From NCBI GenBank assembly GCA_010015675.1, contig ML976980.1, positions 834,405 to 898,404 of the forward strand: 64,000 bases of DNA, in the 5' to 3' direction. The stretch comes from Byssothecium circinans (Eukaryota > Ascomycota > Dothideomycetes > Pleosporales > Massarinaceae). A model generated the notes under the pieces. It saw only the letters and a list, made by a program, of their open reading frames with translations, made no database searches and was not told where the DNA came from. Shown here in pieces: positions 40,931 through 52,989 of this stretch (positions are counted from its first letter, which is position 1; every line of letters begins with the position of its first letter). The translations under genes and the position numbers were made by a program.

Positions 40931-43126
40931 CTACCACTCGCAAAATACAACGGGATGCTGATGAATAGCCCAAAGGCCGCTGTCGCATTGCTTTCCTTTC
41001 CCTTTATTCTGCCCGTCTTCCTTGCACTCTATCGGATCCTTTCTACCATCACAGAACAGCGCTCCAACATTGGTCCCATCATTCATGTATTTGCAGTCGG
41101 TCCCATCGATTTTCAGCGGATAAGTACCACCAGGCCAGCCGGGGTGCTCGTAAAGCCCTGGATCGTTATTTTTAGCGTTCACTTTCAACAAGGCCTTGTT
41201 ATCTCTTTCACAGAGCTTGGAGACACCGATGTCCGTCCTGAAAAACAACCACGAGTTAGTATTGCTGGCTTCGTCAACGTAGTTCTGGAATATGACCGAC
41301 AGCGCTTGTGTCTTCTTGGGCGGTTCCGGCTGCGGCGCGGTGGTTGGCGGTGGTGGTGATTCGGCTTTATCCTCGATCGTGTATCCGAAAATACCGCAGC
41401 CTGCTTTGATCTGGCCGGATTTGGACATGAGGTTCTTGCTGTCACCTTTTTGGCTGCACTGCGGGGTTTTGGCGAGCACGGAGAAGGCGGTTTCGCAGTT
41501 GATGTAGCAGTCTTCGGGATTGTAGGGCTTGTTAGGCACCCAGTCGAGCTTGAACTTGAAGTCTTTGAATTTTTCTAGATCTTCGTCTCGATGTGAGAGG
41601 GAAGCTGACTGGCGCTTTAGCAGCATGCGTCGGTGTGGTGCGGAGTTCTCTAGGTTGCCGTGAACGTCGGCCTTCCATTGGAGGGTCTTGCGGTTGTTGA
41701 CGGTTCCGCCGCAGAAGTCCTTATATACCTTGTTTGAATCAGAGCTGAAGATATTGTTCGGGACCTTGCTGGCGTCGTTCACGCAGTTTGCTTCGATGAC
41801 GGGTACTTGTTTGTCCTGGATGTCCATCTTGTCGCTGCAGCCTGGGATTGTGAATCCCTCAACAGGCTCGTTCTCTATCTCCTCGGGACCCAAGTCTTCA
41901 AAGCTTTCCGTGGCTGGTGTATTGAAGGAGCTGCCATCGCCACGACGAGGTGGTTTTCGCGGGTACTTGCCACCTATTGCCGGGAGAGGAGGGTACCTCC
42001 CTATCTCATTTTGTGCCCACATTGCCATTGCGTACCATGCATAGGTGTCGGCATTTTGACCGGGATACCAGGCGTCTGCTCGAAATTTCCGTAAGACTTT
42101 GACATTATAGGGACCGTATGCGCCAGTTTCGACGTTGTGACCCTCAGACTTGTAACTGATGAGAGCGTCATCGACCAATGGACTTTTTTTCGGCGCGTTC
42201 ATAAAATAGTTCAAATGAGTGATCTCGTGAAAGAAGGTTCTCGCCCTATTGTTCCACTGGTCTAAGTGGTCCTGGACCTCTGGCCGCTGTCTCTTAATGT
42301 CGTTGGTGACGTCGCCTAGAGACCTCAAATGGGTGAAGAACCTCTTGCAGAAAGTAATGCGACTATAGCCATCATCTGGCGTGGAATACGCTTCCATGTT
42401 TGTCTTCTCGCCAGGCATTGGGTCTTTGCCATTTTTGGGTGGCTGCAGTAGTTGAAAGTCAGTCATACGGAACGTATATTGTTCTTGAGGTCATGTGCTT
42501 ACATTGCATTTTGGATTCGAAGGCTGGTTGGGTTTGTCGCCACACACATCATTTGGATCGCCAGAATCGTCTCCTCCGCTGCAGGTGACTTCGATCCAGA
42601 GATCCCGGCCGGGCACTCCTGGGACCCATGGTGGCCTCTGCCAATTACTGTACCAAATCTCTTTAGCCGCATCGTAGATTTCTAGTTAGACAAGTTAGTA
42701 ACTCTACGATTAGTACATGCTGGTAGAGAAAGAAACCTTACGTCGTATCTCCTCCCTGCGCTCATTAGGAATCTTCGTCGGAGTACCCCACATGTCTTTG
42801 GCAGCTTGGCCGTTCCAATCAAAGTTCTTCCACAGGCCATCTACATGTGATAGTTTGTAGAAATCGGCATACGTTTCCTTGATGATATTGACCGCAGATT
42901 GTTCACAGGCCTGCCATCCAAACAGCCGTGTACCACGGAGGTTCTGCGCATCAATCGCGTTGCCATGATCGTCTGTAATGGGAGGATAAGGAGGAAATGG
43001 ATCCTTTGACCAGTCCGGGGCAACATCGTATCCTGTAACATTGTAGTTTACAATGTCTGCTGCGGCGCGAGGCTGGAGAAGGGACAAGAGAAGGGGCAGT
43101 ACATGTATACTGGAACGGAAAGCCAT
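40931..43126 (-). CDS. Secreted M35-like (aspzincin-type) metalloprotease with long C-terminal extension
   Basis: Three predicted exons, 42742-43126, 42503-42681 and 40931-42442, with two 60-nt introns, give 691 residues. A signal peptide is clear (MAFRSSIHVLPLLLSLLQPRAAA). Residues about 255-325 hold the zinc motif TFFHEITHLNYF (His260, Glu261, His264) and, 56 residues on, NADTYAWYAMAMW, whose Asp320 fits the third ligand of M35/aspzincin peptidases. The C-terminal half (about 390-691) is Cys-rich (FCGGTV, CYINCETAF, CGIFGY, LCERDN, FCDGRKD, QCDSGLW) with a Pro-rich linker, and is not a standard part of M35 proteases. It is probably extracellular, with substrate unknown. The N-terminal region before HEITH also carries Cys pairs. 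The gene lies 280 bp from the dead transposon. Confidence 0.8.
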
Positions 43127-44054
43127 GGTGACGATATGCCTGAGCCCCGATGAAGAGAAAGAGCTGCACTACGAAGACTTGCGTGGGTGCTTGCCCAAGG
43201 CTTTATACATTTACTCTCTGTGGCGGGATGCATGCTATTACCCACAAAATTCTGCATAACGCTGCGCTTCACTACGGACTCGTGCCACATGACGAAGATT
43301 CGACGACGATTCAGCCTAGTCTGAGGGAACTTGTCGACTCTCACTGAAACATATGTGCCACTTCCTATTTGGCTTCCCAAAAACAACATGGCGCGACGTC
43401 TCAGTTGATATCCAATGAAGTAAAGCCAAAATACATCTGTCAGAGGTAAGAGAGAAGTTGTAAGTGGCAAAGAACGGTGAAGGGCACAGTACACTTGGAA
43501 GAACTACCGTGCCAGCTCCAACCCGAAACGTACGTGCCACTTCTCAACTTACACCTCAGGGTTCAGGGCTCGCAAAGTCTCACTTGCTATCTAATAAAGT
43601 ACAGCGAAATACATCTGTTAGAAGTAAGACAGGAGTAGTAAGTAGCATAGAAGGGTAAAATAGGCAGTGCACTAAGATAAAACGTACGTGCTACTTCTTA
43701 ACTTACACCTTAGGGCTTAGGGCTCGCAAAGTCTCACTTGCTATCTAATAAAGTACAGCGAAATACGTCTGTTAGAAGTAAGACAGGAGTAGTAAGTGGC
43801 ATAGAAGGGCGAAATAGGCAGTGCACTGAGATGAAACGTACGTGCCACTTCTTAACTTACACCTCAGCGCTTAGAAGTCACGATGTCTGCCTACGGATCA
43901 CGGATCAAGGGATTAAGCGTAGTAGCCTTTCCGAAAATCCGAAAATCCGCCTTATTATCAACCTTGCTAAGTAGTGACTGTCGCTCACGAAACTGACATC
44001 CTTGAACTCCCTTTTCCGCACCAGTTGGATCTCTCTACCATGAATCCGCGCCCT
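43127..44054. other. Gene-free region with 154-bp tandem repeat
   Basis: Apart from the repeat array at 43347-43870, nothing gene-like is seen. Confidence 0.5.
43347..43870. repeat. 154-bp direct tandem repeat, about 3.3 copies
   Basis: The word ACGTACGTGC recurs at 43528, 43682 and 43836, exactly 154 bp apart. Each time it is followed by ACTTCT(C/T)AACTTACACCT and, later, ATCTAATAAAGTACAGCGAA. A more diverged copy starts near 43347. Differences between copies are mainly C/T and G/A. Confidence 0.9.
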
Positions 44055-44867
44055 TCAAATGTCTGACCACGTCTTCTGAAACTCTCCAACCTCACCAGTT
44101 CTTTTCTGTCCCCAACAGCCTATAAACGCATTACCCCGATAATCTTCTACACGGCCCCACACCTTCCCTAGAAACCTGTCTTTAAGCATCTGCGCCTTCT
44201 CGTCCATGCTCGTACACAGCCGCAACCTCGTCACATCGTCGGGCACGAGCTCTTTCTCGACCTCGACGCACCACATGTTTGTGTCGAACTCGGAGACTAC
44301 GAACCCCCCCGTACTAGGCCACGCTACGCTAACCCAGTGCCGTTCCCGCTTCGTTGGCTCCGGTTCGTCGCTCTCATCCAACTCACCCCTGTCCACGTCC
44401 TCGCTGTTTAATAGGATGAATCGCGCCATCGAATCCCACCATTTGGCGCCTAGCAATAGCAGCCTCTGACAAAATGCGTCCTCGTCCTTGGGATCTTCGT
44501 GCCTGAACATGATTGGGTCCATGCGGTCCAGAGCCATGAACTCCAAGTCTGCGGGCGACGCATCCTCGAGCATGATGATGCCGCCGCGAGACGGGTAACC
44601 GTATATCGTAACGGTCGGGGTTTCGAACCTGATGCGGCGAGTGAGGTCTTTGCAGATCTCGTAGACTGGGGTTGGGTCACATATGTAAACATCGCGGGGA
44701 GCAGCTCCTGTTAACCGAGCGCTTCCGGCGCTGGGCTGTGAGGATGTGGATTGAAAGTATCCGAATAACTTGTCCATTTTGTGAAATCTGCCTTGAATGG
44801 TGTCAGAAGTGGAGTTGGGAGGAGGCGGAAAGGTAGTCGGGATTATTTTATAGTGCCAAGGTGGCAC
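44055..44867 (-). CDS. Hypothetical protein
   Basis: Single-exon ORF of 270 residues. The Met at 44777 (MDKLFGYFQSTSSQPSAGS) would give 240 residues and may be the true start, since the first 30 residues are Pro-rich and leader-like. A helical/beta core follows: DVYICDPTPVYEICKDLTRRI, IYGYPSRGGIIMLEDASPADLEFMALDRM, RHWVSVAWPSTGGFVVSEFD. No signal peptide or membrane segment is present and no known motif is recognised. It is likely one of the many lineage-specific fungal proteins. Confidence 0.6.
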   Translation of the reverse strand: MPPWHYKIIPTTFPPPPNSTSDTIQGRFHKMDKLFGYFQSTSSQPSAGSARLTGAAPRDVYICDPTPVYEICKDLTRRIRFETPTVTIYGYPSRGGIIMLEDASPADLEFMALDRMDPIMFRHEDPKDEDAFCQRLLLLGAKWWDSMARFILLNSEDVDRGELDESDEPEPTKRERHWVSVAWPSTGGFVVSEFDTNMWCVEVEKELVPDDVTRLRLCTSMDEKAQMLKDRFLGKVWGRVEDYRGNAFIGCWGQKRTGEVGEFQKTWSDI

Positions 44868-45600
44868 AGCTATGCAGTCTGGACGTGGCGTTTACCTCAC
44901 CTACCATGGTACCTATGGTAGCACAGCATCATGGATCGGCGTTCATGAGCCAGATCGTGAGCTAGTGCGCAGCATGTGCTCAGCTGCGTCTCACCCCTGC
45001 GTGCTCTTGGTTGGTCGCCCGGGCCGAGCTACTGAGATCATGTGGCGTTTTCCGAAGATTGAGACAAAACATACCTATTCTTACATGTATCTAGATAAGG
45101 CCCAGGGCACGTGCTTAGGTTGTAGCTAATCCATATTTTCAGAAGGCGCATTATGCTAGCTAGAGATGTGTGCAGAAAGGAGAACTACTCGCTTGTAGTA
45201 GCGTGCCTACATATCTGTATACTCACTTTAACAAAATCCCTGAAACGCGGACTTAATAAGTGGCACTTGTGGAAGCATCTCCAGTCTGTACTCACACGCA
45301 CGGGTGGTTTTGGAATCACTTTTTTGCCACCTGCGCTCTAATTCGTTGCATGCTACTAATTAAATTGTTGTGCAGGGTCTTATTGGTCCGCTAAGGATAC
45401 AATTTCCACGTGATTCTAATATCAGCCCCATCCACTACGCTCCGCGATTATACGATGGTGTATCTGTTACCCCAGCCCTGCCCCGGTGCTACCCCGCACT
45501 GCTGGTGTTGCACAGAGTTGTCTATTCCATCTTCAACAGCACAATTATCACAATTGGACAGCTGATCACCTACGGATGAGCTAGGTGCCGCATTTCCACC
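44868..45600. other. Gene-free spacer, divergent promoters
   Basis: This 733-bp region lies between two divergent genes. No element was recognised. Confidence 0.4.
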
Positions 45601-48569
45601 ATGAGTGAGAGCTTCAACTGGAACCACCCCAGTCTGAACAAGTCTCACTTCCACTCGCTCGCAAACCTCCTCTCGCTCCGAAACGGCGGCCAAGCCGAGC
45701 CCTCCTCGCTCCCTGATACATTGCTGGAGGAAGAATGGGATCCCGATGACGCCGAAGATGGATATGCGCCCAGCGTAGATACCAATTTCGCCCATCGATT
45801 ATCGGAGTCGGGGCATGCGAGGCTCAAACGAAGGTTTCTTGATTGTCTGGCTGAATTCGCGGCGAACAGGAAGGGCGGCTTGGCCGTTGCTTGCTCTGCT
45901 ATGGACGAGGCTGAAGACAATGTTGTTGTTTGGATTGCTCGTAACGCGGGGTTTGCGGATGAGGATTCTTCCGTGTTCAGTAGATTGGGGGAATTGTTGG
46001 GTTCGCTGTCGAACAACAGCGGTACGTTCCATGTGTGACGCCATGATTTTTCAGTTGAACTAAATCTATGGCATTTGCTTTTCAGTTCATCGGGCCGAGA
46101 CTCTGCTGTGGGAAGAGATGGTCTCGTATCAGAGGAACCGCATCGAAAACGATTCTATCCCTGGCTTGAGAGCCAGCTTCAAGGCGTATGATGCTTCTCG
46201 TGCTAGAAACAATATTGAAACACCAAGCCACGGTTCAGTCTCTGATGGGATCTTGTCCGTCCTCCGGAATCTTCTTTTTGATCCTCATCTCAACAATACA
46301 GGAACTCTTGAAAAGCACACGAGGCTCGTCGTCGCAGCATACAACTTGCGTCGAACAAAAGACGTTGAGGAGGAACTCTTTCGGTCTCCAAGCGCGACTT
46401 CGAAATCGAAGACCTTGTGGGTTCATATATGCCTGCTAGCCCGGCTCCGAGTCGCCTTTGAACGATTCAAAGACATTTCCCTCTTGCTCCCAAGTTTCGC
46501 ACAAGTCTCAATCACCCTGGTTCATCATCCTCTCGCGCCTACAAACCCGCCTCAATGCCCGCTCAATCTGAATCAAACGTTCGCCCTCCTCGGATTGGAT
46601 CCGAGTCCGGCCACGACGAAAGCGGTCTTGGGCCAGAATTGGACCGTCGGTAAGGCCAAACTCGAGTTCGCCAAACGGCAGAAGCAAAAGCTCAACATAC
46701 ACGCCGAGGTTCAAATGCTCTTGTTTCTGAATACTAGTGGATCTTCTCCGTCGCTAGTTCGTTTCCCGTATTTTGGATGCAGTAAGCTTAGCTGCTTCAA
46801 GTGCAATCGTTTTCTTCAGTCGTATGGCCGGTTCACGACAAGAGGATGTCATGGACGCCTCTTCAAGCCATGGACCGTGCCAAGTGTGGATCGACTCCTG
46901 CCTGGCCACTCCTATCGGATAGCAAGGGCACTTCTATCCTTGCAACATGAGGTTCACAAAATGCTGAAGGCATCGGTCGAGGCCCACATTCCGCACGAAC
47001 GTACTTCGGCTGTTGGGGGAAGTAGTATTTTTTCAGGTGGTCAGCGGGAACAACACTCACAGAGACAGTTGCAGGTTGATCGCCTAAGGATGAAGGCAGA
47101 ACGTGACAGAGTTGCGGAAATTTTCAGAAGGTGAGCGAGTTTTTTGATCGTCGTTGGTTCCACTTCCACTACTCTCGCCAGAAGCATTCGTACTAAGGAT
47201 CGGCAGGCGAACGGATGAAACGGTCGGTTCATCCATGCGCACGTGGTCGGCCCCGGAGGGGAGTGAGCCGGAGTGGGACGGTGATGAGTGTGATGTATGT
47301 TCGAGACTGACGAGGAGAAGGTGCAGCCTTTGCAACAAAGGCTTCTTCTGCAGCGATTCGTGCCAGGAGAAAAGAACAGGGAGCCATTTGTTTACGTGCT
47401 CTAAACGTCCACTCACTTCCGCTGATTATCTCTGGAAATCAATGGCAAAAGATCTCATGCCTCAAGATGAGGACGTGCTCGAAGATTTCGGATTCAACAA
47501 TGTCGTCTCTGCCCAAGATGGGTCGTACCTCCTAGGTGTCTACAGAGGCCTGTATCTTTCCGGCAGGGTCTCGGCGGAGGATATACATGACTGGCGTGTT
47601 AGTGGCATCCTGATTGATAAGATCAAGGAGTTTTATTTCGGCATCCCGGAGACGTCCCGCGGACAATACTTTCCCTGGCTTCTTAGAAATCTGCATGTCT
47701 TCGAACGCCCCATGACAAAAGATGAAGCGCAACAGAAGCTAATAGCGACCTTCTACGACAAGGCCAGGCCATACTTGGATATTGAGGATCGTGACAAGAC
47801 GGCCAGGGATCTGAGACCAGAAGCAAAGGGAGCTAGTTATAACCTGCTGGCGGGAATGCTACTCCGGATGACTCCCAATCCGATAGATATGAACTGGTAC
47901 TCTTTCGGGTTTGTAACCTGCCGCGGACACGCCGAGGAAAGCAGCCTGGTAGATCTCTACCAACTTCTTCTCACCGAAAGTGATGGATCGTTCTTCTATG
48001 AGTTTCATAATCGTCGAAGAGGTTTCGTTGCGCCTGCTACGTTCACACAATTCTGGAAAGCGTATGAAGCGGGGACGCTCATCCAACTCATGGATTCAAA
48101 GGGCCTGAGGGAACTGCGCTCTAGACTCCCGTTCCTCGAAGCCTTCTTGTCCGCGCCGCCGGTTGGCCCCCGCGAATCTGTATGGGACCTGAAGCAGTTC
48201 CTTGAGATCAGAGAACCGTGGGATTGGCCGCCCGCTCCATCGGTCGACGTTGACTATGGATTCGTCAATTGCCATACTTCCGAGGAAACCTACACACCGA
48301 TGGAAATTTACGACACGGTTTTGAAGACGGCGAATCCACTTGAACTCCATCGAGCGTGTGTAGCTGGGGATTTGTTCCGCTTTGCAAGTCGCCATCTCCA
48401 AATGGAGGAGCGGTGGAGTTCGTTGATGAGGAATCCCTATCCTTTGGAGACGGGGGTAAAGTCGGGACTGAGGCCAGAGGTGAATGCAGAGGTGGATGAA
48501 GATTCTGGGGGGTTGGCGTCGTTATTTTCGAGACTCTGGGGATCCATCGGCGGGTTTGCTAATCAATAG
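45601..48569 (+). CDS. OTT_1508-like deaminase-fold protein fused to a MYND zinc finger
   Basis: Three predicted exons, 45601-46021, 46086-47130 and 47207-48569, give 942 residues. The second intron (76 nt) ends at GGCAG, 13 bases after a TACTAAG branch-point word. This choice is needed to join the frames, and the result reads FRR-RTDETVGSS. Residues about 142-490 resemble the fungal OTT_1508-like deaminase family: helices, then IHAEVQMLLFL (His346-Ala-Glu348) and FGCSKLSCFKCNRFL (Cys372, Cys377, Cys380), the two halves of a cytidine-deaminase-type zinc site. Residues about 517-553 form a MYND finger (CDVCSRLTRRRCSLCNKGFFC, then CQEK and HLFTC). The C-terminal 390 residues are unrecognised. 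If the two halves were separate genes, they would be split near 47130. The deaminase substrate is unknown. Confidence 0.75.
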
Positions 48570-50546
48570 TGTGTAGGATAGATGCCACTGCAGACCAAAG
48601 TTACTTGGAGTATTGTGCATCTGTCTTGCGTAGTCGGGTCCTATAAAAGCAACGTTGGCGTTGGAGGTCGTCTACGGGCCACATGCTTGCATGATGTATG
48701 ACATGTATAGGGTGAAGCGAGGGGACCAGGGCGAGGGGCAGCAGGGCCGGGCTACAGATTGCTAGAAAATACCGCCTTGCTGCTGACCATCATGTCCGGT
48801 CGCAGAGCCCAAACATATATTGCGTGCACGCCCGACGTTTGTTAGGGACGGTAATACGCTGGACACCAAGGCTGACCCGAGTACGGAGTATAGGAGGCCG
48901 CGAGGCGCGCTTCATAGAACAGGACAGGACAGGACAGCCACTCACGACAGCGGGCGGATAGTTTAGCTGTCAGCTCGCAGAGGTTCGCAGGCTCGCACTG
49001 GGCTGTAGATACTCTCAAGCGCTGCAACCGCAGAGAAGGCGTGGCTGCGTGTCCTCCAGCTACTTCTGGCATGAAAGCCGTGCACCGTCGCCTTGACGGC
49101 TTGACCCGTGTTGGATGGTGGTCTCCACGCTGCCGCTGCAATCAGAAGCTGGGAAGATCATCTGAGCATCTTTGTCATCAGCGCGCCCAGTACCTACCAC
49201 CTCATCTCACGACTTGTCTCGACAGACATGAGATGGAGCCCCGCATTGCTGTGGTTGTAGTGGCGCTGCATCTTCTGCCGAAGTTGGACGTGTGATTACA
49301 GAGGATAGCGAGGACTGGGTATTGGTGGGCATGGGCGTAGGGCCGGCGCATCGAGGTGTGGGGTGTGCGTCGACATGCATCTCTGAAGATTCTGCAGTAG
49401 CGTGCAGCGGCAGGGCAGCCAGGCAGAGCAGAGCTCGTTCTGGGGCTGCATGACATTGACGAGCAACTTTGCCGTGGTCAACGGCGGACGTCTGTGTATT
49501 TGTACATGTTCACTGCGTGTTTACCTTCGCATATATATTGTATAATAATCGGGACGAGCCCCACGACCACGTGCAGCGGGAAAAGGAGGCGGCGCCGTGT
49601 TAGGTAATTTCGAGTCCTGAGCCTGAGCCATCCGGCGGCGAACGCGTCCCGAGCACACATCACACATGGCTAGAGCCAAGCCAAGCGCGCTGCAATCGGC
49701 ATGTCCGCAAGGAAGACAGTGGAGAGGCACAGAGCACAGAGGGTTGATGGACATTGCAGGCGCCGGCACAACGTCATCTGCAGTCTCTTCTCGCTTGGCC
49801 GGCGCTGGCCTTGACAAAGCTCACAACGGGCACATTTGATAGACGGATGCGTACATAGGGTGAACTTCAATGAGACGGTTCCGACAACGAGGCGGACGGG
49901 CCCTGTCAACAGTCGGACGTTGCTGAGAGAACCAACGGCAGGCAAAGCCAGATTGATGTTATTGCGTGCAGTAGCAGAGTGGCCCATGCGATGCCCGAAA
50001 TTTGAACGTCTGTGAGCCGCTGGACGCTCGACGCTCGTAGACGCTGTTCGGCCAATATTTAGTTAGCGACCCCCTTGGATGCTCATTGCTGACCTCGACA
50101 CCCTCTGCATCGCATTGCCGTTCTCCACCCCTTCACCTCGCCCTCACCCTCACCTTGTTGCTTTCTGCTGCACAACCTCCTTGGCCTTTCACCGCATGTG
50201 AAGAGCCGAGTGTCCGCTCCTTCGTGCGTGTACGTGCCAGATCTTGCTTGCGTTTGCCTTTTCCCGTTCCGTTCCCGTTTGCCGGTAAGCCTCTGCCTGT
50301 GTGCTCCTAGAGCGCCCTGCAACCCTTTGGAAATTTTCTGCCCTGCACCGTATTGTCCTCCACGCTCGTCTGCATCTGCCTCCGCACCACCATAATTGGG
50401 CATCCAGAGTGTTTTACTGACGTCGAGAACAGGTGCCACTTCCTTGTCCGGAAATTTTGCTTCCGGACTCCTTCCACGTTGCGCCTGAATTTTCTCACCA
50501 CCGCGCCATTTGACCTCTCGACCTTAGAGATCTCTTCCTCGCTGCC
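48570..50546. other. Gene-free region of about 2 kb
   Basis: ORFs on both strands (for example 49041-49295, 49521-49987) show no protein-like composition. A short AGGAC tandem run lies at 48921-48937. The right part is the leader of the next gene. Confidence 0.4.
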
Positions 50547-51981
50547 ATGGCCTACTACAACGATCCCGCTTCCTCCTGGCCCGCGCCCGGCCGCCAGTCC
50601 TCGTGGGAGCAGCCCGCGCCGCCCTCGCGCTCAGGTATGGACACACGGAGGAAAGAGGACTAGAATGGATGTAATAACACGAGTGCAGGCGCAAGCTCGA
50701 CGGTCAACCGCGAAGAAGCCAATGCTTTTGCCAACCAGTTCGAGGGTACGTTGTTCTGCTGTCAGGCTGCACTTGGACAGCTCCCCAACATGGCGGAATT
50801 TTTATCTGACAGATGGACACAGAGATAGAGCGTGCTGCCGACAACCTCGCAAAGAGCGGAGCTGGCAAGGGCTTCGGTCCTCCCCCGATGTACAACAACC
50901 GACGCGAGTCGATGCCTCCGATGGCTGCCCCAGGTCCGTATCCCGACTCTAGTACGAGCCCACACCGAGTACGGCCAGACAGAAGACTGACAGTTGCAGA
51001 CCAACGCTTGGGCGGCCCGCAGCGCCACCACTCCGTGAGCGAGTACGACGGCATGCGCCCTCACTCGGCGTCCAACGTCCAGGGCTACTACCAGAACCAG
51101 CGCTACGCCCCGCGTCCCAACGACGCCGACCAGATGCAGCAGGCGAAGCGTCGCATGGCGGCCCAGCGCGAGCGTGAACTGCGCAACTACCACCAAGAGC
51201 AGCAATATCACAGAAGTAAGGACTCGGAATCTGGGCAACAATAGAGGAAGGACGGATAGTTGACTGGGGTAATACAGATGTTTCAGGGTCCAAGTCCGAC
51301 CGCTCGATGAGTCCCAATGCGATGAGTGAAGAAGACCGCCGCGAGCTCATTGCACGCCAGCACCGCGCCCTTTATGGCGATAACTCGTCCCTGTACAATA
51401 ACAACAATCCCACTTCGAGCCAGGACGTGCGAGTCTCGGGCGCCGGTCGTGGTCCCTCTCCTCTGGCTTTTGATCCATTCGGTATGCAGGGTTCCAACGC
51501 CTCCAACGAAGGCTCGGTCCAAATGCCCCCGCGCGGTGACAAGGATGCCACGGGTGGAGCTCAGGAGGCCCGTGCCAACAGTAACTCGTCTCCGTCGTCG
51601 AACCAGAACCCATCCTTCAGCCTGTTCGACAACTCCCAGCAGGCGAACCGCACCTCTAACTCTTCTCCCGGCGGATCTCCTCCCCGCCAGGGATCCAAGT
51701 CCAACGGCTCAGGCGTTGCTCCCATAGGCACTCGCCCTGCTGCCAACCAGGGCCAGCCTGGGGGTGCTTCCCTCGGCAAGCGCGCGACGACTCCCCTCCC
51801 GTCACCGCTTTCCTATAACTCTTACAATGCCAGCGAACAGAACAACAACCCCCATGCCATGACGTCCGCGTCCGCGAACCCACCTTCCACCGTGACGGAC
51901 AACAAGGGCGTCGGCATGTGGAACAAGGGCCCCTGGGGCAACGCGCCTAACCAGGGCGTCCAAGCCTCGGTCTGGGGCTAG
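50547..51981 (+). CDS. Hypothetical protein rich in Asn, Ser, Gly and Pro
   Basis: Five predicted exons, 50547-50634, 50689-50745, 50823-50933, 51000-51215 and 51278-51981, give 391 residues. The start is MAYYNDPASSWPAPGRQSSW. The joined segments read FANQFE-EIERAADNLAKSGAGKGFG and QQAKRRMAAQRERELRNYHQEQQ, the second a short basic coiled coil. MSEEDRRELIARQHRALYG follows, then about 200 disordered residues. It ends KGVGMWNKGPWGNAPNQGVQ then ASVWG. Five well-placed introns and conserved-looking ends suggest a conserved fungal protein. I cannot assign a function. Confidence 0.7.
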
Positions 51982-52989
51982 TAGCGATCTATATTTTGAT
52001 AACGGGAGTTCGATGCACAGTCTGGAGTTCTGCATTTCAGGTGTCCCGGGCATATCACAGTGTCGGTCTTCCAACTTGGGCGGAGCAGGTATCTGGGCGG
52101 GCGGTGAACCAACAAAAAATTACCCCTTTTGGCTTTTTTGCATCTGAGCGGATGGAAGAGAGGAAATAATATACCATTGACAGATTGCCGGTTATATCGG
52201 AGGGTGGTGTTTACAGTCGGGATATGGATTCTATTTTCCAAGGCTGCTATACGGGATGCTTATGCTGGGTGAGGAGTTTGCTTTCCGGAGTCGCGCTTTT
52301 TCTTTCGGTATCGGTCGGACGGTCGCTGGGTATGGTGGCTGGTTTTTAGGTCGTTATTGGGTTGGGGTTTGTCCCTCGCTCTGGGTTCCTTCTCGTCCTG
52401 GGTTATGTACACTGGCACACAACGGGTGATAATGCAAACGGATTTGGGCCCGGGAATTATGTGTTTTGCACCGTGATAGTTGTGATGTTCGTACCTTTGA
52501 TAATAAGGGAGGTTGATGAGTGATGTTGACATGTCTGTCCTGAATGGTAGCAGACGTCGATACATGGATCTGGTTGGATGGGAATAGGTCATCGAAAGGA
52601 TGGATAGTACTCCAATGGCGTGCATGTAGGAGAAACGGCGGATTTTATGCAGACATGTATCTAGGAGATATGCATAACCCACAGCCCCTAGCCCGAAACT
52701 GCCGACGGACCCGTGGTTGAAGTGAATGTTATCGCACGTGATAAAGCCTGTCCGTGCGCTTTCCCCCCATTGGTGGTCTAAGCGAATACAGCCAATCCCC
52801 GACGGGCTGAGCCGTGTCTCACGCTAGACCCCCCAGCTCGACTTTCCAGAAGCGTGGCCTCTTACTTTCGACGACGTTTCCATCAATTCGCACTTCTTCA
52901 CACCCTAACTCTACGACGCCGCTGCCAACACTACGTTTCACATCTTTGACGAGTTTCAATCGGTCGGATTAATTGTTTCGGTATTCAGA
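51982..52989. other. Gene-free spacer
   Basis: This region of about 1 kb between co-directional genes includes the Sec61 beta promoter. No other feature is seen. Confidence 0.4.

Noticed and set aside
52260..52682. Minus-strand ORF of 140 residues
   Set aside because: Composition is Arg/His/Tyr-rich without domain or splice support; probably chance.
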